DNA from: Archangium violaceum Cb vi76 | Lineage (GTDB): Bacteria; Myxococcota; Myxococcia; Myxococcales; Myxococcaceae | Direction of reading: 5' to 3' | DNA: 64,000 nucleotides | Assembly: GCF_000733295.1 (NCBI RefSeq) | Contig: NZ_JPMI01000391.1 | Span: forward strand, 43,377-107,376 | Part shown: piece after piece, positions 26,084 through 34,355 of the stretch | Layout: each line of letters opens with the position of its first letter | Numbering within the stretch: the first letter of the stretch is position 1 | Notes under the pieces: model-generated | Seen by the model: only the letters and a program-made list of their open reading frames with translations | Databases searched by the model: none | What the model was told of the DNA's origin: nothing | Made by a program: the position numbers and the translations under genes

Positions 26084-27097
26084 TCACCCGGCCGCGCTCA
26101 GCCCCATCCACACCTGCCAGGCCATGAAGGCCAGGTAGAGCACGAGCAGCAGCAGCCCCTCGGGCCGGGTGATGGTCCAGTCGAAGGAGACGGAGAGGGG
26201 GAAGAGCAGCAGGGTGAAGCCCAGCAGCACCAGGAGGATGGACATGCCTCCCGCCGGCAGCGGCACGGTGGTCATCACCGCCACCGTCCCCAGGATGAGG
26301 AGCAGGTTGAAGATGTTCGAGCCGATGATGTTGCCGAGGGCCATGTCCGCCTGGCCCCGGTGCATCGCGATGAGGCTCGTGAAGAGCTCGGGCATGGTGG
26401 TGGCCAGCGAGACCACGGTCAGCCCGATGAGCTGCGAGGACATGCCGAGCGCCTGGGCCGCGCCGACGGCGCCCATCTCTCCCAGCTTGCCCCCGAAGCC
26501 CAGCAGCGCGAGGCCGCCGGCCACCATGGTGGAGGCGAGCTGCCACGAGACGACGGGCTCGTGCCTGGCGACCTCCCGGAGCTCCTCGGCGAACTCGGCG
26601 CCCACCCGCGCGGGTTTCCCCGCCGAGCGCAGCAGCATGGCCAGGAAGAGGCCGAAGCCCGCGATGAGCACCAGTCCCTCCAGGCGCGACAGGCCGGGGC
26701 GCTCCCCCTCGAGCAGGGGCGGCGGCAGGGCGAGTGCCAGCACCACCACCACCGCGCCGAGCAGCGCGGGCAGCTCCCGCCGCAGCAGGGAGGACTGCAC
26801 CTTCACGGGCCGCAGCAGCGCCGACAGGCCGAGAATCAGGCCCATGTTGGTGAGCGAGGAGCCCATCATGTTGCCGAAGCACAGCGCCGTGTCGCCCCCC
26901 GCGGCCGCCGCCACGTTGAGCGCGAGCTCCGGGGCCGAGGTTCCGAAGGCCACCAGGGTGAGGCCGATGGTGAGGGGCCGGACGCCGCGGCGCTCCGCCA
27001 GGGCCACCGCGCCCTTGACGAGCAAGTCCCCCCCGAGCAGCAGCAGCACGACACCGCCCAGGAAGAGTCCCAGGGAAGTCAGCAATCCCGTTTCCAT
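26084..27097 (-). CDS. Calcium/sodium antiporter (CaCA family, YrbG-like)
   Basis: A 337-residue inner-membrane exchanger with about ten helices in two inverted halves. The two ion-binding alpha repeats are clear: TLVAFGTSAPELALNVAAA in the first half and TVVSLATTMPELFTSLIAMHRGQADMALGNIIGSNIFNLL in the second. Both acidic residues of the PEL motifs are present. A cytoplasmic loop of about 40 residues links the halves (RSAGKPARVGAEFAEELREVARHE). It sits between two toxin-immunity pairs on the same strand but has no obvious part in them. Confidence 0.92.
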   Translation of the reverse strand: METGLLTSLGLFLGGVVLLLLGGDLLVKGAVALAERRGVRPLTIGLTLVAFGTSAPELALNVAAAAGGDTALCFGNMMGSSLTNMGLILGLSALLRPVKVQSSLLRRELPALLGAVVVVLALALPPPLLEGERPGLSRLEGLVLIAGFGLFLAMLLRSAGKPARVGAEFAEELREVARHEPVVSWQLASTMVAGGLALLGFGGKLGEMGAVGAAQALGMSSQLIGLTVVSLATTMPELFTSLIAMHRGQADMALGNIIGSNIFNLLLILGTVAVMTTVPLPAGGMSILLVLLGFTLLLFPLSVSFDWTITRPEGLLLLVLYLAFMAWQVWMGLSAAG

Positions 27098-27141
27098 GGG
27101 CCTGTCCTATCCGAAGTCGCGCTCGCGCGCGGAGGGGAAGT

Positions 27142-27612
27142 TCAGGCTTCCTCGTCGGGCAGGAGCGTGAGGAGCAGCTCGTCGTCGGGACCGAGCGGGC
27201 GCCACCCGGGCGGTGGGGGGGTGGCGCGCAGCGCCGCCCTGGCCTGCTCGACGCGCTTCTCATGGGTTTCCGGGGTGTAGGCAGACCACGAGCCAAGTGC
27301 CTCGGCCACATTGAAACGGTTGGCGTCATCCATGACGGCTGGCCAACCGTCGGGGACGCTTTGGGCCAACATGCGCACGAGCACATCGCGCACGAAGCGT
27401 GTGACCTGCTTGCGCCTCTCTGCCTCGGCGAGCAGACCGCTCAATACCTGTACTCCGGCGACGTCGTCCTTGCCCAGCTCCTTGGCCAGCAAGTACAGCG
27501 GGACAGCGGGACGAGCATCCGCGAAGGCGGTGAGCGAATCGTAGCCAAGCGCGCGGACCCGTTCGTACAGACGTGCCTTCACGTTGCCCTGCCACGCACG
27601 TCCGTCGCTCAT
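27142..27612 (-). CDS. Putative immunity protein for SitA-like lipoprotein toxin
   Basis: A 156-residue cytoplasmic protein with no signal peptide, starting MSDGRAWQGNVKARLYERVRALGYDSLTAFADARPAVPLYLLAKELGKDDVAGVQV. It is mostly helical and the family is not recognised beyond similarity to proteins commonly found directly after TIGR02269 lipoproteins in myxobacteria. Its ATG overlaps the stop of the SitA-like gene (ATGA), the tightest possible coupling and the usual toxin-immunity arrangement. An immunity role is inferred from position. Confidence 0.65.
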   Translation of the reverse strand: MSDGRAWQGNVKARLYERVRALGYDSLTAFADARPAVPLYLLAKELGKDDVAGVQVLSGLLAEAERRKQVTRFVRDVLVRMLAQSVPDGWPAVMDDANRFNVAEALGSWSAYTPETHEKRVEQARAALRATPPPPGWRPLGPDDELLLTLLPDEEA

Positions 27613-28430
27613 GGCCCTCTCCAGCGGATGAAGTTCACTGGGATATCGTAGTCCTTCATCCGCTTCGCGGCGAGACTCAGGACTTCGTTCCGCGTCAACA
27701 TCCGTCCGGCGTCGACCTCGGCATCACGCAGCGCTTTCATGATCATCCGGTTCCATTCACCGGGCCAGGTACGCCCCAGCTTCCAGTTGCCGCCGCCATG
27801 GATGGCCTCGTGGTGCGCCCGCTCCAGCTTCACGCAGAACTGGTCGATGTCCATCTCGCCGGTGAAGCCGCGCTTCTCGAACCACTCGCGGAACTCCTTG
27901 GGCAGCACATGGTGCCGGGGGCGCCTTGCCATGCCAGCACCCGCTCTGTCCGTCACGCGGATGGCCCGCACCTCGGGCCCCTCGCCCAACGCCTCTCGCA
28001 CGCCGCGCGGCAGCTCGCCGTGCGCCTTCATCGCCAGGCCGGCCTGAATCCGTACCGCCGCGCTCACGGCGGGCAGTGAGAGGACGCCCGTGCGCACCAG
28101 CCGCCGCATCATCTCCACCCACTCGGCGGAAACGACGAGGCGCGTGCCCATCATCACGCCGCCAGGGCTTGGCGCTTTCAATGCCTCGTGTGCGCCCTGG
28201 CGGTGGTGCGGCCCCCCGGGCCCGGGCGCGGACGGCTCACCAGGTCCTTGTACCCAGGAGGGGGCGGCGGTCTCGTGCGGCGTGTAGCACAGGTGCGTCT
28301 CCCGGCCCGGCGGCCGCACCGCCGCACAGGCGTTGCACAGCAGGGTCAGGGTGAGCAGCAGCCCCGTCCACGGCTTCACGGGCCCTTCCACCCATGAGCG
28401 CAGTGGCATCTCCCACAGCGTGGATGTCAT
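27609..28430 (-). CDS. SitA-like polymorphic toxin lipoprotein (TIGR02269/DUF2380)
   Basis: A 273-residue lipoprotein. The leader MTSTLWEMPLRSWVEGPVKP and LLLTLTLLCNAC end in a lipid Cys. The C-terminal domain is the DUF2380/TIGR02269 signature: RHHVLPKEFREWFEKRGF, DIDQFCVKLERAHHEAIHGGGNW, LGRTWPGEWNRMIMKALRDAE and a MKDYDIPVNFIRWRG end, with several conserved His residues suggesting a His-Me-type nuclease. The ATG at 28430 has a good ribosome site (CGGAGG, 6 bases before). In Myxococcus such lipoproteins are toxins passed to siblings by outer-membrane exchange. The candidate immunity gene overlaps its stop. Confidence 0.85.
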   Translation of the reverse strand: MTSTLWEMPLRSWVEGPVKPWTGLLLTLTLLCNACAAVRPPGRETHLCYTPHETAAPSWVQGPGEPSAPGPGGPHHRQGAHEALKAPSPGGVMMGTRLVVSAEWVEMMRRLVRTGVLSLPAVSAAVRIQAGLAMKAHGELPRGVREALGEGPEVRAIRVTDRAGAGMARRPRHHVLPKEFREWFEKRGFTGEMDIDQFCVKLERAHHEAIHGGGNWKLGRTWPGEWNRMIMKALRDAEVDAGRMLTRNEVLSLAAKRMKDYDIPVNFIRWRGP

Positions 28431-28514
28431 CAGTGCCTCCGATGGTGAACTCCCATTCTGGAGGCACCTCCGACGAGTCCGGCCAGCCGGGAGGAGACCG
28501 GTGGATGCAAAGGC

Positions 28515-29576
28515 TCAAATGGCGAAGTCGCCGAGGAACACCTTGGCCATGCGCACGTCCGCGTGGACGTGGTCTCCCTCGACGACGCCCAGGTCATCGA
28601 ACTCGGCGCGCGGCACCTCGACGGTGACCGTCTCTCCCGAGGGCAGCTTCAGCAGCACCTTCACGTAGCCGCCCACGGACTTCAGCCGCTCCACCCGGCC
28701 CGTGGTGAGCTCGTTGCTCCCGTTCGCGGGTTTGGCGATCTTGATGTCATGCGGACGGACGAAGGCCTGGACCGCCTCGCCCTCGCGGGCGCTCTGGGGC
28801 GCCTCCACCACGAGCGTGCCCACCTCGGCCCGGCCCGAGCGCACACGCCCGCGCAGGACGCTGGTTCCTCCCACGAACGAGGCGACGAACGGGGTCGCCG
28901 GCCGGTCGTAGATCTCCTCCGGCGGCCCCGCCTGGGCCACCCGCCCATCCGAGAGCACCACCACGTGCTGCGAAATCTCCAGCGCCTCCTCCTGGTCATG
29001 CGTGACGAGCAGGGTGGTGACCCCCGTCTGCTCGTGCAGGGACTGGAGCCACTCGCGCAGCTCGACGCGCACGCGGCTGTCGAGCGCGCCAAAGGGCTCG
29101 TCCAGCAGCAGCAGCTTGGGCTGGATGGCGAGCGCCCGCGCGAAGGCCACGCGCTGCCGCTGTCCTCCCGAGAGCTGTCCCGGGTAGCGCTTGCCCAGCT
29201 CCTCCAACTGCACGAGCTTCAGCATTTCGTCCACGCGCGCTTCGATTTCTCCGCGCGGCAGCTTGCGCGTCTCCAGCCCGAAGGCGATGTTCTGCCGCAC
29301 CGTCATGTGCTTGAAGAGCGCATAGCTCTGGAAGACGACACCGATGCCGCGCTTCTGCACGGGCAGGTGCGTACACTCCACGCCCTCGATGCGCACGGAG
29401 CCGGAGTCCGGCAGCTCCAGCCCGGCGATGAGGCGCAGCAGGGTGGACTTGCCCGCGCCCGAGGGCCCGAGCAGGGTGGTGATGGCCGCGGACGGAGCGT
29501 GGAAGGACACGTCCGAGACGGCGGGCGTGCCCCCGGAGGTGAAGCGCTTGGTGAGTTGCTCGACGACGACGCTCAT
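28515..29576 (-). CDS. cysA: Sulfate/thiosulfate ABC transporter ATP-binding protein
   Basis: The 353-residue ATPase of the sulfate importer. Walker A is GPSGAGKSTLL, signature LSGGQRQRVAFARAL, Walker B LLLLDEPFGALDSRV, and the H-loop VTHDQEEALE. A C-terminal TOBE-like regulatory domain (about 235-353) contains VRPHDIKI, typical of CysA/CysA-PotA families. Its ATG overlaps the cysW stop. It ends the sbp-cysT-cysW-cysA operon and is followed by 84 bp before the toxin gene. Confidence 0.93.
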   Translation of the reverse strand: MSVVVEQLTKRFTSGGTPAVSDVSFHAPSAAITTLLGPSGAGKSTLLRLIAGLELPDSGSVRIEGVECTHLPVQKRGIGVVFQSYALFKHMTVRQNIAFGLETRKLPRGEIEARVDEMLKLVQLEELGKRYPGQLSGGQRQRVAFARALAIQPKLLLLDEPFGALDSRVRVELREWLQSLHEQTGVTTLLVTHDQEEALEISQHVVVLSDGRVAQAGPPEEIYDRPATPFVASFVGGTSVLRGRVRSGRAEVGTLVVEAPQSAREGEAVQAFVRPHDIKIAKPANGSNELTTGRVERLKSVGGYVKVLLKLPSGETVTVEVPRAEFDDLGVVEGDHVHADVRMAKVFLGDFAI

Positions 29577-30421
29577 GCGGACTCCGCCTTCCACTCGACG
29601 TACTTCTTGACGGCCAGGGTCACCAGCGCGAGCACCGTGAGCAGCGAGGCCACGGCGAAGGCACCAGCGAGGTTGTACTCGTTGTAGAGAATCTCCGCGT
29701 GCAGCGGCAGGGTGTTGGTCACCCCGCGCACATGCCCGGACACGACGGACACGGCGCCGAACTCGCCCATCGCCCGCGCGTTGCACAGCAGCACGCCGTA
29801 GAGCACGCCCCACTTCACCTTGGGCAGCGTCACGTGCAGGAAGGTGCGCCAGCCGCTCGCGCCCAGCGACAGGGCCGCCTCCTCCTCGTCGTGCCCCTGC
29901 GCCTGCATGATGGGCAGCACCTCGCGCACCACGAAGGGGAACGTCACGAACACCGTGGCCAGCACGATGCCCGGCACGGCGAAGATGATGTGGATGTCGT
30001 GCTCGGCCAGCCACGGCCCCAGCCACCCCTGTCTGCCGAAGAGCAGCACGAAGACGAGCCCCGCGATGACGGGCGAGACGCTGAAGGGCAGGTCGATGAG
30101 CGTGAGCAGCACGTCCCGGCCGGGGAAGCGGAAGCGGGCGATGAGCCACGCGGCGGCCAGCCCGAACACCAGGTTGAGCGGCACGGCGATGGCGGCGGCC
30201 AGCAGCGTGAGGCGGATGGCACTCCAGGACTCGGGCTCCAGGATGGCGTCGAAGTAGGCGCCCACGCCCTTCTGCAGGGCGTAGGTGAAGACGGCCACCA
30301 GCGGCACGACGAGGAAGAAGCCGAGGAACGCGAGCGCCACGGCGATGAGCAGCCAGCGCACGGGGGCGGGCCCCGAGACGAGGCGCCGGTTGCGGCGGGG
30401 AGCGTGCGAGGTGGGGTGCAT
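29573..30421 (-). CDS. cysW: Sulfate ABC transporter permease CysW
   Basis: A 282-residue inner-membrane permease with six predicted helices. The EAA loop is EEEAALSLGASGWRTFLHVTLPKVKWGV, and VSGHVRGVTNTLPLHAEILYNEYNLAGAFAVASLL is highly typical of CysW. It overlaps cysA by 4 bases and follows cysT after 12 bp. With CysT it forms the membrane channel for sulfate or thiosulfate. Confidence 0.93.
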   Translation of the reverse strand: MHPTSHAPRRNRRLVSGPAPVRWLLIAVALAFLGFFLVVPLVAVFTYALQKGVGAYFDAILEPESWSAIRLTLLAAAIAVPLNLVFGLAAAWLIARFRFPGRDVLLTLIDLPFSVSPVIAGLVFVLLFGRQGWLGPWLAEHDIHIIFAVPGIVLATVFVTFPFVVREVLPIMQAQGHDEEEAALSLGASGWRTFLHVTLPKVKWGVLYGVLLCNARAMGEFGAVSVVSGHVRGVTNTLPLHAEILYNEYNLAGAFAVASLLTVLALVTLAVKKYVEWKAESA

Positions 30422-30433
30422 GGGGCGCGCGTC

Positions 30434-31279
30434 CTATCCGGTCCCCGGCCGGGTTTCGAACCGGCGATGGGTCCAGCGTTGCAGCAGGTTGACGGCGAGC
30501 AGCATCGCGAACGACACCGCCAGCATCACCCCGGCGATGGCCGTGGCGCCCGCGTAGTCGTACTGCTCGAGCCGGGTGATGATGAGCAGCGGCGCGATTT
30601 CCGTCTTCATGGGCATGTTGCCGGAGATGAAGACGACGGAGCCGTACTCGCCGATGGCGCGGGCGAAGGCGAGGGTGAAGCCGCTGAGCAGGGCGGGCAT
30701 CACGCTGGGGAAGAGGACGCGGGTGAACACCTGCCAGGGCGTGGCGCCGAGCGTGGCGGCGGCCTCCTCCACGTCCGCGTCGATGTCCTCCAGCACCGGC
30801 TGCACGGTGCGCACCACGAAGGGCAGCCCGATGAAGGTGAGCGCGATGACGATGCCCACCGGCGTGAAGGCCACCTGGAAGCCGAGCGCCTCCAGGTGCT
30901 GCCCGTACCAGCCATTGCGCGAGTAGAGGGTGGTGAGCGTCAGCCCGGCCACGGCGGTGGGCAGGGCGAAGGGCAGGTCCACCAGCGCGTCCACGAGCGC
31001 CTTGCCCGGGAAGCGGTAGCGCACCAGCACCCAGGCCACCAGCAGGCCGAAGACGGCGTTGAGCAGGGCGGCGGCGAGGGCCGCCCCGAAGCTGAGCCGG
31101 TACGCGGCCAGCACCCGGGGCGCGGCCACCGTGTCCCAGAACTGCGCCCAGGAGAGGGAGAACGTCTTGAGGAAGAGTCCGGACAGCGGAAGGAGGACGA
31201 TGAGGCCCAGGTACAACCAGCTGAGCCCCAGGGTCAGCCCGAAGCCCGGCAGGACGCGGCGTCGTGCGCTGCTGTGCAT
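30434..31279 (-). CDS. cysT: Sulfate ABC transporter permease CysT
   Basis: A 281-residue inner-membrane permease, CysT/CysU type. The opening PGFGLTLGLSWLYLGLIVLLPLSGLFLK, the EAA loop EEAAATLGATPWQVFTRVLFPSVMPAL and the FARAIGEYGSVVFISGNMPMKTEIAPLLI block are all diagnostic. Six helices are visible. It lies 18 bp after the binding-protein gene and 12 bp before cysW. Confidence 0.93.
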   Translation of the reverse strand: MHSSARRRVLPGFGLTLGLSWLYLGLIVLLPLSGLFLKTFSLSWAQFWDTVAAPRVLAAYRLSFGAALAAALLNAVFGLLVAWVLVRYRFPGKALVDALVDLPFALPTAVAGLTLTTLYSRNGWYGQHLEALGFQVAFTPVGIVIALTFIGLPFVVRTVQPVLEDIDADVEEAAATLGATPWQVFTRVLFPSVMPALLSGFTLAFARAIGEYGSVVFISGNMPMKTEIAPLLIITRLEQYDYAGATAIAGVMLAVSFAMLLAVNLLQRWTHRRFETRPGTG

Positions 31280-31297
31280 GGCGTGCGCGGCTCCGGA

Positions 31298-32347
31298 CTA
31301 CTGCGCCTGGGGGACGTAGAGCTGGTCGAAGGAACCGCCATCGTCGAAGTGCTGCTTCTGCGACTGCTTCCAGCCGCCGAACACCTCGTCGATGGTGAAG
31401 AGGCTCACGGTGGGGAAGCGGTGGGCGTACTTCGCGGCCACCTTCTGCGAGCGGGGCCGGAAGTGGTGCTTCGCGGCCAGCTCCTGGCCCTCGTCCGTGT
31501 AGAGGTACTGCAGCCAGGCCTCGGCCGCGGCGCGCGTGCCCTTGCGGTCCACGTTCTTGTCCACCAGCGCCACCGGCGGCTCGGCGAGGATGCTCACCGA
31601 GGGGACGATGATCTCGAACTCGTCCTTGCCCACCTCCCCGGTGAGCAGGAACGCCTCGTTCTCCCAGGCGATCAGCACGTCCCCGAGCCCACGCTCGGCG
31701 AAGGTGGTGGTGGCGCCGCGCGCCCCCGAGTCCAGCACCGGCACGTTCTTGAAGAGCCTCGAGATGAACTCCCGCGCCTTCGCGTCGTCACCGCCGGCCT
31801 TGCGCCGCGCGTAGCCCCACGCCGCCAGGTAGTTCCAGCGCGCGCCCCCGGACGTCTTCGGGTTGGGGGTGATGACACTCACGCCCTCGCGCAGCAGATC
31901 CTCCCAGTCGCGGATGGCCTTGGGGTTGCCCTTGCGCACCACGAAGACGATGGTGGACGTGTACGGCGAGCTGTTGCTCGGCAGCCGCTTCTGCCAGTCC
32001 GCGGGGATGAGCTGCCCCTTGTCGTGGAGCATGTCGATGTCGTACGCGAGCGCCAGCGTCACCACGTCCGCGTCCAGCCCGTCGATGACGGCGCGCGCCT
32101 GCTTGCCCGAGCCGCCGTGGGACTGCTTGATGACGAGCTTCGTCCCGTGCTTCGCCTCCCACTGCTTCGCGAAGGCGGCGTTGAGGTCCGTGTAGAGCTC
32201 GCGCGTGGGGTCATACGAGACGTTGAGCAGGGTGATGGGCTCGCCCTGCGCGGCCCCCGGCTTCGAGCAGCCTCCCAGCGCGGGCACGGCGGACAGCAGC
32301 AGCGACAGCAGGGCGGCGGTGAGCCTGCGAGCGGATGGCGACTTCAT
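31298..32347 (-). CDS. sbp: Sulfate-binding lipoprotein of the ABC importer
   Basis: A 349-residue periplasmic sulfate-binding protein. Unlike the enterobacterial soluble form it carries a lipobox (SAVPALGGC). [54 protein letters not shown] and [19 protein letters not shown] are family hallmarks that build the sulfate site. It is first in the transporter operon and is preceded by a leader with a Cys-Cys peptide and an intrinsic terminator, 20 bases ahead of its ATG. Confidence 0.93.
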   Translation of the reverse strand: MKSPSARRLTAALLSLLLSAVPALGGCSKPGAAQGEPITLLNVSYDPTRELYTDLNAAFAKQWEAKHGTKLVIKQSHGGSGKQARAVIDGLDADVVTLALAYDIDMLHDKGQLIPADWQKRLPSNSSPYTSTIVFVVRKGNPKAIRDWEDLLREGVSVITPNPKTSGGARWNYLAAWGYARRKAGGDDAKAREFISRLFKNVPVLDSGARGATTTFAERGLGDVLIAWENEAFLLTGEVGKDEFEIIVPSVSILAEPPVALVDKNVDRKGTRAAAEAWLQYLYTDEGQELAAKHHFRPRSQKVAAKYAHRFPTVSLFTIDEVFGGWKQSQKQHFDDGGSFDQLYVPQAQ

Positions 32348-32366
32348 CGAGGTACCCCATGAAATT

Positions 32367-32403
32367 CAAAAGCCCACCGTCCCCCGCGGGGTGGTGGGCT
32401 CTC
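32367..32403 (-). terminator. Attenuator terminator ahead of the sulfate operon
   Basis: On the minus strand the leader RNA folds AGCCCACC (32400-32393) against GGTGGGCT (32378-32371), followed by a short U run (32370-32368), the form of an intrinsic terminator. It sits upstream of the sbp start, so it would stop transcription before the operon. The 5' arm can instead pair with 32454-32444 in the leader-peptide region (10 of 11 positions, one of them a G-U pair), giving an antiterminator. Confidence 0.72.
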
Positions 32404-32426
32404 CAAGAACTCGTGACCGGCGGCCC

Positions 32427-32483
32427 TCAGGCTTCCGGCGGGCGAGCACCCACCCCCGTGGACCGGCGGCAACACACCTTCAT
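32427..32483 (-). CDS. Cys-Cys leader peptide of sulfate operon attenuator
   Basis: A frame of 18 codons, MKVCCRRSTGVGARPPEA, ending in TGA about 25 bases before the terminator stem. An in-frame ATG at 32507 would lengthen it by eight residues; no clear ribosome site is visible for either. The adjacent Cys codons (32474-32469) lie 15-25 bases upstream of the stretch 32454-32444 that can pair with the terminator's 5' arm. A ribosome stalled for lack of Cys-tRNA would leave that stretch free and block termination. A ribosome reaching the stop codon would cover it. This is the classical geometry of amino-acid attenuation; the mechanism is inferred. Confidence 0.6.
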   Translation of the reverse strand: MKVCCRRSTGVGARPPEA

Positions 32484-32542
32484 GTGCGGGGCTCGGAGGG
32501 CGGGCATGAACGATTCACAAAGTGCCCGGCACCCCTCCGTTT

Positions 32543-32570
32543 GTCAAGCAGTGTATCCGTTATAGCGGAT
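32543..32570. promoter_or_regulatory. Divergent promoter region with 16 bp near-palindrome
   Basis: ATCCGTTATAGCGGAT (32555-32570) is palindromic except for one position pair and lies between the divergent sulfate leader and the 32652 gene. On the minus strand it contains TATAAC, a candidate -10 for the sulfate leader, about 55 bases before the leader peptide. On the same strand TTGACA at 32546-32541 could be a -35. A regulator bound here could control both directions. Confidence 0.4.
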
Positions 32571-32651
32571 GGAGCCCCGGCGGGTACCCAAAGGTGGGTC
32601 TTCCTCGTATCCTGCCGCGCCCGGAATCCAGGGACAGCAAGGGGGTAGCCC

Positions 32652-33467
32652 ATGGCGGACAGGAAGATGAACCTCGGACGCGAGCGGAAGCTCGACTTCT
32701 CCACGCTGGAGCAGACGGGGGAAGCGCCCTGGCGCTATCCGGAGCTGGAGCTGACGGATGCGACGCGCACGGCTCCGCCCGTGGTCGATGAGGACACGAC
32801 GGGCAGGCTGATCGCCCCGGTCGATGTCCCGGTCGACGAGGAGCCGGAGCTGCGCACGGTGTTCTCGACGAAGGCGGTGCTCATCGCGGACCTGCTGAGG
32901 GACACGTTCTCCCGGCGGTTCTTCGGCCGCGCGCCCTACCGGGTGCTCCGGGTGGACGAGCCCGAGGGGCCCAGCACGGCGGGAGGACTCCTGGCCCGGC
33001 AGTCCATTTCGCTCGTGGCGCGAGAGGGGTCGGCGCCTTCCATCGTCTGCGGCTGGGTGGACACCGCGAAGCAGGAGGCGCAGCTGCGCTGCTACGAGTC
33101 GGTGGCCCTGCGCTACGCGTCCCACCACGGCATGGAGTTGGACCTGTCGCCGGAGCACTACGAGGGCTTCCTGGAGACCCTGGTGGAGACGTTGCTCTCT
33201 GGCGGCATCAAGGTCCGCGTGCTGGTGCTGGACGAGGAGGGCGTCGCGCTGAAGCGGGCGGTGGCGGGGGGCGGACCGGCGCCGAAGGCCCGGGGGCGCC
33301 GTGTGTGGGGGATCCGCATGCTGGCGCTGACGTTCGTGCTGGGGCTGGTGGCGGGGAGGCTGGTGCCCTGGGGCGGGGTGGATTCAGCCCTGATGGCCGT
33401 GGTGCGGGGGGCGGTCGCCGCCTGGACGAACGTGTCGGCGAGGGTAGGTGTGGCCCCGGCGGATTGA
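32652..33467 (+). CDS. Hypothetical protein with C-terminal membrane anchor
   Basis: A 271-residue protein I do not recognise. Residues 1-65 are charged and disordered. Residues about 65-205 look like a compact alpha/beta domain (LRTVFSTKAVLIADLLRDTF..., IVCGWVDTAKQEAQLRCYESVALRYASHHGMELDL). A Gly-rich linker leads to a hydrophobic segment (IRMLALTFVLGLVAGRLVPWG, about 223-243). It is thus probably tail-anchored with the domain in the cytoplasm. It diverges from the sulfate operon and shares its regulatory region, but no sulfur function is evident. Confidence 0.7.
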   Translation: MADRKMNLGRERKLDFSTLEQTGEAPWRYPELELTDATRTAPPVVDEDTTGRLIAPVDVPVDEEPELRTVFSTKAVLIADLLRDTFSRRFFGRAPYRVLRVDEPEGPSTAGGLLARQSISLVAREGSAPSIVCGWVDTAKQEAQLRCYESVALRYASHHGMELDLSPEHYEGFLETLVETLLSGGIKVRVLVLDEEGVALKRAVAGGGPAPKARGRRVWGIRMLALTFVLGLVAGRLVPWGGVDSALMAVVRGAVAAWTNVSARVGVAPAD

Positions 33468-33660
33468 TGTCCGCATGGGCGGTGGGTGTGCCCGGAGGGC
33501 AGGGAGGCGTGATACTGGGTGGGGTGACAGTGGAGTGGGCGATCCAGGGCGCCTGGTGCATGCAACGGATGGGGGGATGACGGGAGAAGAAGATGGGAAC
33601 GAACACGGAGGTAGGTGGGACGTGGGTGTTCGTGGTGCTGCTCGGGCTGGGGGAGGGGTG

Positions 33661-34284
33661 ATGGACTGGCGGCTTCCGAAGGGAATGACGCGGATGGTGT
33701 TGGTGCGCCATGGGCAGCCCGTGGAGGAGATGCGGGGCCGGTGCTACGGGCGGCTGGACGTGGGGTTGTCGTCCGCGGGCCGGTTGCAGGCCGAGCGCGC
33801 CGCGCGGTTCCTGGCCGAGGCGCCCCTGTTGCGCATCTACACGAGCCCCCGGCAGCGGGCCCGGGAGAGCGCGGCGCCGCTGGCGGAGCTGAAGGGGATG
33901 ACGGTGGACACGGAGGCGGCGTTCCGGGAGATCGACTTCGGTCTCTTCGAGGGGCTCAGCTACGAGGAGGCGGAGCAGCGCTACCCCCAGGTGTACGCGG
34001 AGTGGATGGCGCATCCGACGCGGGTGCGCTTCCCCGAAGGGGAGAGCTACCCGGAGATGCGTGAGCGGGTGCTGACGGCGGGCCGGGAGCTGCGGACGCG
34101 GCACGCGGGCGAGACGTTCGTGCTGGTGTCGCACGGCGGGGTGAACCGGACGCTGCTGGCCGAGGCGCTGGGCATGCCGGACGCCAACCTGTTCCGGATG
34201 GAGCAGGGATACGCGTCGGTGAACATCATCGACTTCTATGGGGACGAGCCCATCGTGAAGCTGATGAACGTGACGTTCGGTTAG
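33661..34284 (+). CDS. Histidine phosphatase family protein (alpha-ribazole phosphatase-like)
   Basis: A 207-residue cytoplasmic phosphoglycerate-mutase-fold phosphatase. The catalytic RHG block is MVLVRHGQP. The stretch RGRCYGRLDVGLSSAGRLQAERAARFL resembles CobC-type alpha-ribazole phosphatases and some broad-specificity enzymes. The second catalytic His is in LVSHGGVNRTLLAEALG and the acid Glu region is FREIDFGLFEGLSYEEAEQRYP. The window holds much B12 uptake machinery, so a nucleotide-loop salvage role is attractive, but the family assignment does not prove it. The start at 33661 is chosen for family length; 33685 is possible. Confidence 0.83.
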   Translation: MDWRLPKGMTRMVLVRHGQPVEEMRGRCYGRLDVGLSSAGRLQAERAARFLAEAPLLRIYTSPRQRARESAAPLAELKGMTVDTEAAFREIDFGLFEGLSYEEAEQRYPQVYAEWMAHPTRVRFPEGESYPEMRERVLTAGRELRTRHAGETFVLVSHGGVNRTLLAEALGMPDANLFRMEQGYASVNIIDFYGDEPIVKLMNVTFG

Positions 34285-34355
34285 GGCATGGGCTTGCTCG
34301 GAGGGAGAAGGGGCGCGTCGGTGGTGGGCCGGGAAGTCGGCTAGACTGGCCTTCA

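Noticed and set aside
32371..32560. A SAM riboswitch ahead of the sulfate operon.
   Set aside because: None of the SAM-I core sequence elements could be found; the Cys-Cys peptide with terminator explains the leader better.
32480..32704. A minus-strand frame ending FVNRSCPPSEPRT whose stop overlaps the ATG of the proposed Cys-Cys leader peptide.
   Set aside because: Its N-terminal part is antisense to the 32652 gene. A short GTG-started version is conceivable but has no close ribosome site, so it is not listed.
33592..33660. A 22-codon frame with a hydrophobic C-terminus directly before the histidine phosphatase start.
   Set aside because: There is no convincing ribosome site and the composition matches random GC-rich frames; it is probably leader sequence.
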